From: Calditrichota bacterium
Lineage (GTDB): Bacteria > Zixibacteria > MSB-5A5 > GN15 > FEB-12
Direction: 5' to 3'
DNA: 11,080 nucleotides
Assembly (NCBI GenBank): GCA_030641085.1
Contig: DAOWIC010000024.1
Location: 1 to 11,080, forward strand
Part shown: positions 6,278-11,080 of the stretch, in pieces
How positions within the stretch are numbered: position 1 is the stretch's first letter
Layout of the letters: each line of letters starts with the position of its first letter
Translations under genes and position numbers: made by a program
Notes under the pieces: generated by a model
Seen by the model: only the letters and a program-made list of their open reading frames with translations
Told to the model about the DNA's origin: nothing
Databases searched by the model: none

Positions 6278-7066
6278 TTATCTCTTCAACTGGTTGGCGA
6301 TCGAAGCCATATCGTCGGCCGTCTGAATCGCCTTGGAGTTCATTTCGTAAGCTCGTTGAGCCACAATCATGTCGACCATCTCATCGACGACATCGACGTT
6401 GGACATTTCCAGATACCCCTGGTCAATCTGCCCCAGACCGCTCTGGGTAGGAATGTCGGTAACCGGATCGCCCGAGGCGCCGGTCTGGACCAGAAGGTTG
6501 CGTCCGATAGCCGACAGACCCGAGGGGTTAATAAAGCGGGCCAGCTCTAGCTGCCCGACCTGCGAGGGCGTGTCTTCGCCTACAAGCAGAACCTCGACAA
6601 TACCGTCGGTGCCGATGGATATGGCGGTCGCGTCTTCAGGGATTGTCAGTTCCGGAAGCATCCGGTAACCGTCGGAGTTGACCACCTGACCGTCGGCGTT
6701 GATCTTGAACGCTCCGTCCCGGCTGTACACGGTGGAGCCGTCCGGGTGCTGGAGTTGGAAAAAGCCGTCTCCGGAGATGGCCATATCGAGCGGGTTGCCG
6801 GTTGATGTCAGGTTACCTTCGGTGAACTGACGGTGGCTGGCCACCGCCCGGGTGCCGTAGCCAACCGAGAGATCCGTGGGAACCTGGGTCCCTATGGACG
6901 AGGCGGTCCCTGCCTGGCGGATATTCTGGTAGAGAATATCCTGAAACTGCAGCTTCGTTTTCTTAAAGCCGGTAGTATTTACGTTGGCCAGGTTGTTGGC
7001 AATCGTGTCAACATTCATCTGTTGCGCAATCATGCCGGTGGCCGCGGTTCGCAATGCCTTCAGCAT
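6278..7066 (-). CDS. flgG: FlgG, distal rod protein
   Basis: FlgG makes the distal rod, the drive shaft passing through the P and L rings. The 262-residue length is typical. It has the rod/hook D0 motif 'NNLANVNTTGFKK' at about residues 24-36 and the FlgG-specific segment 'QDILYQNIRQAG...GTQVPTDLSVGYGTR', which distinguishes it from FlgF and hook protein. 'NPLDMAISGDGFFQ' and the C-terminal 'SNVDVVDEMVDMIVAQRAYE' with 'KAIQTADDM' follow. The ATG at 7064-7066 has a strong AGGAGG 5 nt upstream. flgF ends 30 nt before it and flgA starts 4 nt after it. Confidence 0.98.
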   Translation of the reverse strand: MLKALRTAATGMIAQQMNVDTIANNLANVNTTGFKKTKLQFQDILYQNIRQAGTASSIGTQVPTDLSVGYGTRAVASHRQFTEGNLTSTGNPLDMAISGDGFFQLQHPDGSTVYSRDGAFKINADGQVVNSDGYRMLPELTIPEDATAISIGTDGIVEVLLVGEDTPSQVGQLELARFINPSGLSAIGRNLLVQTGASGDPVTDIPTQSGLGQIDQGYLEMSNVDVVDEMVDMIVAQRAYEMNSKAIQTADDMASIANQLKR

Positions 7067-7096
7067 CCTAACCTCCTATATTTAATGCTTCTCATC

Positions 7097-7828
7097 TTAT
7101 CCTTTGGGGGCCACCCGGCTGAACAGGTTATCCAACGACTGATCCTGGCTCTGGAGAGCCTTGGAATTCGCTTCGTAGTTGCGATATGAAATGATCATAT
7201 CAATCATCTCACGCACCACGTCGACGTTGGATGATTCCAGGAAACCCTGTTGAATCGTTGAGTTCTTCGTCGGGATCAGCTCGACATCATCGGGAACGAC
7301 AAACATCGAATCGCCGATCTTCTCCAGGCTGTTGACATCGGCAACGGTCACCGGTGTAATCGCGCCCGCAGTCGAACCATTAACCTGAACAATGCCGCTG
7401 GCGGCTACCGACACAGTTCCGGAACCGATCTCGATTGGACCTCCCTCACCCATCACCAGGGCGCCGTCCGGGTACTCCAGCAATCCTTCGCTGTTAACCT
7501 TGAACGAGCCGGCCCGGGTCAGGGCGCGTGATCCATCGGCCAGTTGCAGTTGGAAAAAGCCATCGCCGTCGATCGCCAGATCAAGCGGGTTGCCGGTACG
7601 GTCAAGTACCCCCGGCGAGAAATTAGTGTAGGTCCTATCGACCATCGGCTGTTGCCAGTCGGATTTCACCGTCTGCTGCATTCGCTGCGCGCGGGTCAGT
7701 TCCTGCGTAAACACCTGGTCCTTCTTGAAACCGGGCGTTGAGGCGTTGGCCAGGTTGTTGGCCGATATTTCCTGCTTTTTGACGCGGGGTATCATCCCCG
7801 ACGCGGACGTATAAATACCTTTTATCAT
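7097..7828 (-). CDS. flgF: FlgF, rod protein
   Basis: FlgF is a minor rod component located next to FlgG. The product of 243 residues begins MIKGIYTSASGM and has the D0 motif 'ANNLANASTPGFKK'. 'NPLDLAIDGDGFFQLQ', 'TRAGSFKVNSEGLL' and the C-terminal 'SNVDVVREMIDMIISYRNYE' follow. The 'YTSASGM' N-terminus, the shorter length and the position before flgG favour FlgF over another FlgG copy. The frame stays open upstream to a TTG at 7867, but the ATG at 7826-7828 is the start: GGAGG lies 5 nt before it, homology begins there, and the upstream codons overlap the sigma-54 promoter. It is the first gene after that promoter, so it probably heads the operon. Confidence 0.94.
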   Translation of the reverse strand: MIKGIYTSASGMIPRVKKQEISANNLANASTPGFKKDQVFTQELTRAQRMQQTVKSDWQQPMVDRTYTNFSPGVLDRTGNPLDLAIDGDGFFQLQLADGSRALTRAGSFKVNSEGLLEYPDGALVMGEGGPIEIGSGTVSVAASGIVQVNGSTAGAITPVTVADVNSLEKIGDSMFVVPDDVELIPTKNSTIQQGFLESSNVDVVREMIDMIISYRNYEANSKALQSQDQSLDNLFSRVAPKG

Positions 7829-7850
7829 ACTATCCTCCACTTGCCTGTAA

Positions 7851-7866
7851 AGCAGGGGCTGTGCCA
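7851..7866 (-). promoter_or_regulatory. Sigma-54 (-24/-12) promoter of the flgF operon
   Basis: The minus strand reads TGGCACAGCCCCTGCT, against the RpoN consensus TGGCACG-N4-TTGCW. The invariant GG (7865-7864) and GC (7853-7852) are exactly 10 nt apart, and a T precedes the element. The predicted start is near 7840, giving a leader of about 12 nt that just holds the GGAGG of flgF. A sigma-54 promoter in front of rod and hook-basal genes is established in several flagellated lineages. The match and spacing are seen directly; its use is inferred. Confidence 0.8.
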
Positions 7867-7894
7867 AACCCTCCCCTACCGTCTAAGGCTCGTT

Positions 7895-7936
7895 GTAACC
7901 GTAGGTTACGACAAATAAGCGACAGCTCGAATTGTC
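7895..7936. promoter_or_regulatory. Two palindromes upstream of the sigma-54 promoter (possible activator sites)
   Basis: GTAACC-N3-GGTTAC (7895-7909) is a perfect 6-bp inverted repeat centred about 62 nt upstream of the predicted start. GACAGCTCGAATTGTC (7921-7936) is symmetric at 12 of 16 positions and centred about 88 nt upstream. Sigma-54 promoters need an upstream-bound AAA+ activator, and these dyads are the only obvious candidates in the gap. Neither has a U-tract, so they are unlikely to be terminators. Assignment as enhancer sites is inference. Confidence 0.35.
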
Positions 7937-8008
7937 AAAAACGGGAATGGATTTCTTGATCTGAAGGGAATTATTTTCTTGGAGCCAGCGCGGCGAGATA
8001 ACGGCGTC

Positions 8009-8224
8009 TTATTCGTGCAGTTCGTGATATTTCGCCATCGTCTTGTTGATAAGACGGTCCATGGCTTGATCGAACCGGCTCTGATCAAACTCCTCACCGT
8101 TGGATTTCTGATAGAGGACACAATCGGTTTTGTAACCGAAGCATTTCAGTTCCTCGGCGAGGTAGCATGCTTTAAGGTAGGCGCAGCGTTCGGCCTTCTT
8201 CAGGGGGGTATCTCGACGGCTCAT
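8009..8224 (-). CDS. Small four-cysteine protein of unknown function
   Basis: I do not recognise this 71-residue product. It is charged, mostly helical by eye, has no signal peptide or membrane segment, and carries four cysteines at 14, 20, 28 and 35 (C-x5-C-x7-C-x6-C) in the N-terminal half ('ERCAYLKACYLAEELKCFGY'). The C-terminal half is a probable amphipathic helix ('DQSRFDQAMDRLINKTMAKY'). Codon third positions resemble the neighbours, which supports real coding, but the start (ATG at 8222-8224) has only a poor Shine-Dalgarno. It reads the same way as the flagellar genes and lies upstream of the sigma-54 promoter, so it is probably transcribed separately. The cysteines could bind metal or form disulfides; the sequence does not decide. 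It does not look like FlgM. Confidence 0.55.
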   Translation of the reverse strand: MSRRDTPLKKAERCAYLKACYLAEELKCFGYKTDCVLYQKSNGEEFDQSRFDQAMDRLINKTMAKYHELHE

Positions 8225-8452
8225 ATTACTCAGTATCGTCAGAGGTCTGAAAAAGCTTAGAAACCGTATAATAACGAACGTCAGCAGATTTCAGATTAGA
8301 TCAATAAATTAGGCATAAGCTTGCACAACCGGTTAGGTCGGTCCAGAAAACGCTTGCCTAAAGGCGAGCTGCCGGTTATATTCTGATCGTCTGACCACAA
8401 GTAATTTCAAGTACTTACGGGAGCCACTACCGTTTACTGCTAATTAAGTCAG
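8225..8452. other. Divergent intergenic region with a nested stem structure
   Basis: This gap between the divergent 71-codon ORF and the cohesin/dockerin gene has no credible ORF. At 8327-8377 the plus strand can form an outer stem AACCGG/CCGGTT (8327-8332 with 8372-8377). It encloses a 7-bp stem GCTTGCC/GGCGAGC (8352-8358 with 8363-8369, one U-G) with a UAAA tetraloop. An isolated TATAAT lies at 8267-8272 with no matching -35. I recognise no riboswitch family. It may be a leader, a small RNA or chance. Confidence 0.3.
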
Positions 8453-8481
8453 TTGAGTTTTCTTTCTATCCAGAGTAGCAT
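8453..8481 (+). promoter_or_regulatory. Possible housekeeping promoter of the cohesin/dockerin gene
   Basis: TTGAGT (8453-8458) and TAGCAT (8476-8481) are separated by 17 nt and each match four of six positions of the sigma-70 -35 and -10 hexamers. The start would fall near 8488, about 36 nt before the ATG. It is the best-spaced pair upstream of the gene, but the match is modest. Confidence 0.3.
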
Positions 8482-8523
8482 GGCATTTGCTGCTTGATAT
8501 CTGTAAGCGGAGAGGATAAGAAC

Positions 8524-9288
8524 ATGCTGAAGAACGTACGCATATTAATACTGTTACTCGCCATTTTGATTATAGCCGCCACCTCGTCTAAAAGCGCCAT
8601 TCTGGCCGATGATCCGAATGTCCCCGACACGATCTATGTTGACTCGGTTGTTTCTACTTCCATGACACGCGGCTATTTGCCGGTCTATTTCTACAATGAC
8701 GAGGAACTGGCCGGCCTGGAGATAACGCTGACCTATGACGCACCGGATGTTCTGGTTGATTCGTTCTCGTTCGTGGATGGTCGCGTTAATGAATTCAGTA
8801 TGAAGGGCGTCTACCATTACTCGGGAAACACCTTTACCATCTACTGCTTTTCACTGTCCGACGCCATGATTGCTGTCGGCGACGGCTTGCTGGGCGAGGT
8901 ACATTTTTCGTTCGCCCCGGGGTTGGACGCGCAGGTTGTGCGCATTGATACCACGACCGTTACTATCGGCGACCGGGAGTTCTCGACCAGCTTTTCCGAC
9001 TGGTCCTCCAGCCAGTTCCAACCATCGTTCGTGAGTGGCTATCTTGATATTCAGCTCGGTTCCTGCTGCCTCGGCGACCGCGGTAATGTCAACGGCAGTG
9101 AAGACGACATTGTGGATGTCTCCGATCTGGTCTACATGGTCAAATGGATGTTCCACGAAGGACCGGGACCATACTGCCTTGAAGAGTGCAACGTTGACGC
9201 CTCCAATGAACTTGTCGATGTGGCTGACCTGGTCTACATGGTCAAATGGATGTTTCACGAAGGACCGCCGCCCGCTGCATGTCCGTAA
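8524..9288 (+). CDS. Secreted cohesin-like/dockerin-repeat protein
   Basis: The 254-residue product is probably exported and surface-associated; its partner is unknown. Residues 1-28 are a signal peptide with a long hydrophobic core ('ILILLLAILIIAA'). Residues about 38-176 look like a cohesin-type beta sandwich ('YLPVYFYNDEELAGLEITLT', then 'GDGLLGEVHFSF'). Residues about 181-254 hold two dockerin-type calcium repeats, 'GNVNGSEDDIVDVSDLVYMV' and 'CNVDASNELVDVADLVYMV', each followed by KWMFHEGP. Cysteines 181, 182, 218, 222 and 253 frame the repeats. The ATG at 8524 is preferred over a TTG at 8494 because AGAGG lies 8 nt before it and the signal peptide starts there. It runs against the flagellar genes and faces fliJ, with its own terminator. 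A flagellar role is not shown. Confidence 0.85.
   Translation: MLKNVRILILLLAILIIAATSSKSAILADDPNVPDTIYVDSVVSTSMTRGYLPVYFYNDEELAGLEITLTYDAPDVLVDSFSFVDGRVNEFSMKGVYHYSGNTFTIYCFSLSDAMIAVGDGLLGEVHFSFAPGLDAQVVRIDTTTVTIGDREFSTSFSDWSSSQFQPSFVSGYLDIQLGSCCLGDRGNVNGSEDDIVDVSDLVYMVKWMFHEGPGPYCLEECNVDASNELVDVADLVYMVKWMFHEGPPPAACP
9124..9267 (+). repeat. Near-identical 42-nt direct repeat encoding the dockerin repeat core
   Basis: Positions 9124-9165 and 9226-9267 are identical at 40 of 42 bases, 102 nt apart, and encode the same 14 residues (DLVYMVKWMFHEGP). Both differences are synonymous (gat/gac, ttc/ttt). The flanking loop-coding parts are much more divergent. Confidence 0.9.
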
Positions 9289-9312
9289 GATTTCGTGCTG
9301 TTCTAAGAGAGA

Positions 9313-9783
9313 TTACCGGCCGGAGCTAACGCTTCGGCCTTTCTTTTTGGCGCGGAAACTGTTGATGGCGATTTCGTCGTTCTCCTTGACGATCGCCCGT
9401 TCGATCTCTTTGCCGTATTTGTCCCGCAGTTTTTCTTTGAGCTTGTCGTATTTCTTACGTTCGCGGGAGGCTTCCACCAGATCGGTTCGAGTATGCTCGG
9501 CCTCTTTTGCGAGGACTTTGAGGAATTCCTTACCCAGGGCATCATCTTTACGCAGCTTCTGCACATAGCGCGCTACAACCAGCATCTCGGCCACGCTGAA
9601 GGATTCGCTCGCACGCCGGCGCTGGTGATCCTGTGTCTGAAGCCGGTCGTCGTCGATCTCTTTTAGCGCATGCTGCTGATTGATGACCTTTTTCATCGAA
9701 AGCGCGTGGACTTTCTGCTTCTCTTTTTCAAGGTGAGCTTTTACTTTCAGGAGCGATTCGAGACGATACTGGAACTTTTTCAT
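9313..9783 (-). CDS. fliJ: FliJ, flagellar export chaperone/ATPase stalk
   Basis: FliJ is a cytosolic coiled-coil protein that inserts in the FliI hexamer like the F1 gamma stalk and links it to the export gate FlhA. The 156-residue product begins MKKFQYRLESLLKVKAHLE, which has the family's usual 'F.YRLE.lL..k...E' start. The rest is a nearly continuous charged coiled coil ('EASRERKKYDKLKEKLRDKY') with a basic C-terminal tail. The length is close to the typical 147. The ATG overlaps the fliI TGA by 4 nt (ATGA), with GGAGAG about 7 nt upstream inside fliI. The final codons are shared with the terminator of the convergent gene, which may constrain the tail sequence. No minus-strand terminator is visible after it. 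Confidence 0.92.
   Translation of the reverse strand: MKKFQYRLESLLKVKAHLEKEKQKVHALSMKKVINQQHALKEIDDDRLQTQDHQRRRASESFSVAEMLVVARYVQKLRKDDALGKEFLKVLAKEAEHTRTDLVEASRERKKYDKLKEKLRDKYGKEIERAIVKENDEIAINSFRAKKKGRSVSSGR
9318..9348 (+). terminator. Rho-independent terminator of the cohesin/dockerin gene, inside the fliJ 3' end
   Basis: GGCCGGAGC (9318-9326) pairs with GCTTCGGCC (9331-9339) as a 9-bp stem with one G-U, loop TAAC, followed by TTTCTTTTT (9340-9348). It lies 30 nt after the plus-strand stop codon. It overlaps the last codons of the convergent fliJ (stop at 9313-9315). The U-tract is on the plus side only, so it should act only on plus-strand transcripts. Confidence 0.88.
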
Positions 9784-11080
9784 TTCTGCTCTCCGGCCGA
9801 TCCATCAATGATTGCGCGGAGATCATCCACCGCCTGCTTGTAGTCGGGAATTTCACGTATCCCTTGCCGGAAAAGCTCATTGATGGCGTCGATCTTGTCG
9901 ATGGCGTTGTCGATTCTGGGATTGGCGCCTTTGACATAGGCACCGATGTTGATCAGGTCCTCCGCCTCTCGATAGACCGAGATAAGCTCGCGGGTTTGAC
10001 CGGCCAGTCTGATTTCGTCCTCAGTACAGACATCCACCATGAGACGACTAATTGAATCGATTACATCGACCGCTGGATACTGATTCATCGCGGCCAGACG
10101 GCGTGACAGAGCAACGTGGCCATCGAGAATCGACCGGACCGCGTCGCTGATCGGTTCGTTAAAGTCGTCACCCTCGACCAGGACCGAGTAAAAGCCGGTG
10201 ATCGACCCGCGCTCGTTTTGTCCGGCACGCTCCAGCAACGAGGGAAGCATAGCGAAGACTGACGGTGTGTACCCCTTGGTTGTCGGCGGCTCGCCGATAG
10301 CGATGCCGATCTCGCGCTGGGCCATAGCAATACGGGTTAGAGAATCCATCATCAACAGGACGTCCTTCCCCTGATCGCGGAAATACTCGGCGATAGCCGT
10401 GGCAACCATGGCGCCCTTGATCCTGATCAGGGCCGGTTGATCGGATGTAACTGCCACCACGATACTATTTTTCATGCCCTCCGGTCCGAGGTCTTTTTCT
10501 ATGAATTCGCGCACTTCTCGCCCGCGTTCTCCGACAAGAGCGACGACATTGACATCGGCGGTGGTGCCGCGCGCCATCATGCCCAGCAAGATTGATTTGC
10601 CTACCCCCGAACCGGCGAAAATGCCCATCCGCTGCCCCTTGCCGACGGCTGCGGCGAGGTCAACGACTTTTATGCCTGTTCTCAATTGCTTGGTGATCCG
10701 CCGACGTTTCAAAGCCGGAATCGGACTGGCGTTGATCGGACGGGTAGAGGTTGTACGAAGCATGCCTTTGCCGTCGATAGGCTGACCCAGCCCGCCGAGT
10801 ACACGACCTATCAGCTCCGGGCCGACCGGTGTGCGCAATTGCTCTGAGGTCGAGGTAACAATAGCTCCCGGACAGATGCCTGAGATCGGTCCCAGCGGCA
10901 TGAGCAGGATGCGGTCGTCGCGAAAACCGACCACTTCGGCGCTGATCTTCTGGCCGTTGTCGCGGTTTTCGATCTGGCACATACGGCCGATACTGACCGC
11001 CGGACCCATCGATTCGATGACCAGGCCGACTACCTGGGTAACTTTGCCGAAGTGCTTGACGGTGTTGGCATTGGCAATTC
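9780..11080 (-). CDS. fliI: FliI, flagellum-specific export ATPase (5' end cut by window)
   Basis: FliI is the F1-beta-like hexameric ATPase of the flagellar type III export apparatus. The frame is open to the right edge, giving 432 visible codons. The first read IANANTVKHFGKVTQVVGLV, the conserved FliI N-terminal beta barrel, so the ATG at 11007-11009 is internal and the true start lies outside the window. The P-loop AGSGVGKS is at about visible residues 155-162, 'VGERGREVREF' at about 182-192 and the Walker B stretch LLMMD at about 241-245. 'PPTTKGYTPSVFAMLPSLLE' and 'SVLVEGDDFNEPI', which are FliI/YscN-family signatures, follow. It overlaps fliJ by 4 nt and probably ends a fliF-G-H-I-J type operon extending to the right. 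Confidence 0.97.
   Translation of the reverse strand, partial: IANANTVKHFGKVTQVVGLVIESMGPAVSIGRMCQIENRDNGQKISAEVVGFRDDRILLMPLGPISGICPGAIVTSTSEQLRTPVGPELIGRVLGGLGQPIDGKGMLRTTSTRPINASPIPALKRRRITKQLRTGIKVVDLAAAVGKGQRMGIFAGSGVGKSILLGMMARGTTADVNVVALVGERGREVREFIEKDLGPEGMKNSIVVAVTSDQPALIRIKGAMVATAIAEYFRDQGKDVLLMMDSLTRIAMAQREIGIAIGEPPTTKGYTPSVFAMLPSLLERAGQNERGSITGFYSVLVEGDDFNEPISDAVRSILDGHVALSRRLAAMNQYPAVDVIDSISRLMVDVCTEDEIRLAGQTRELISVYREAEDLINIGAYVKGANPRIDNAIDKIDAINELFRQGIREIPDYKQAVDDLRAIIDGSAGEQK

Noticed and set aside
7933..7938. Perfect TTGACA -35 hexamer on the minus strand
   Set aside because: No acceptable -10 hexamer at 15-19 nt; it overlaps the palindrome and the sigma-54 element explains the downstream operon better.
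7979..8260. Plus-strand open frame overlapping the 71-codon minus ORF
   Set aside because: No credible ribosome binding site and no recognisable motif; the minus frame has better codon use and a regular cysteine pattern.
8267..8272. Perfect TATAAT on the plus strand
   Set aside because: No -35 match at 16-18 nt and 250 nt from the next plus-strand start, so unsupported as a promoter.
8311..8325. AGGCATAAGCTTGCA resembling a sigma-54 element on the plus strand
   Set aside because: GG-N9-GC spacing is one base short, and sigma-54 promoters tolerate this poorly.
8482..8496. TGGCATTTGCTGCT resembling a sigma-54 element on the plus strand
   Set aside because: GG and GC are only 8 nt apart instead of the required 10.

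Overview
The window is most of a flagellar gene cluster from a diderm bacterium. Ten flagellar genes plus csrA lie on the minus strand. P-ring and L-ring genes (flgI, flgH) imply an outer membrane. The one plus-strand gene is a secreted cohesin-like/dockerin protein with the 'CC...GNV(D/N)G...VD(I/V)SDLVY.V...MF' repeat and '-PAACP' end that I recall as common in Zixibacteria and related FCB-group genomes. That taxonomic suggestion comes from memory of the motif, not from a search. Base composition looks moderately GC-rich and even, and I see no rRNA, tRNA, insertion sequence, integrase or CRISPR array.

Layout, read 5' to 3' on the minus strand (right to left). The export ATPase gene fliI (5' end outside the window) overlaps fliJ by 4 nt (9313-11080). 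A plus-strand cohesin/dockerin gene (8524-9288) then faces fliJ tail to tail, and its rho-independent terminator lies inside the last codons of fliJ. A 300-nt divergent region follows, then a 71-codon four-cysteine ORF (8009-8224). A 180-nt regulatory gap carries a very good sigma-54 -24/-12 promoter (7851-7866) and two upstream palindromes. After it come flgF, flgG, flgA, flgH, flgI and flgJ (2877-7828), which build the distal rod and the P and L rings. A candidate sigma-28 promoter straddles the flgJ stop codon, followed by flgN, flgK, csrA and flgL (1-2833), the hook-filament junction proteins, their chaperone and an RNA-binding regulator.

The arrangement suggests temporal control. Sigma-54 would drive rod, ring and muralytic functions, and sigma-28 would switch on junction proteins once the hook-basal body can export. 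A third layer may be post-transcriptional: the flgK Shine-Dalgarno sits in the hexaloop of a 5-bp hairpin with the AGGAGG loop expected of a CsrA site, and csrA is the next gene. The CsrA is unusually long (112 residues). Other oddities are a FlgJ whose muralytic half is a lytic-transglycosylase (SLT) domain, a FlgH with no lipobox cysteine, no flgM beside flgN, and a nested stem structure in the divergent intergenic region.
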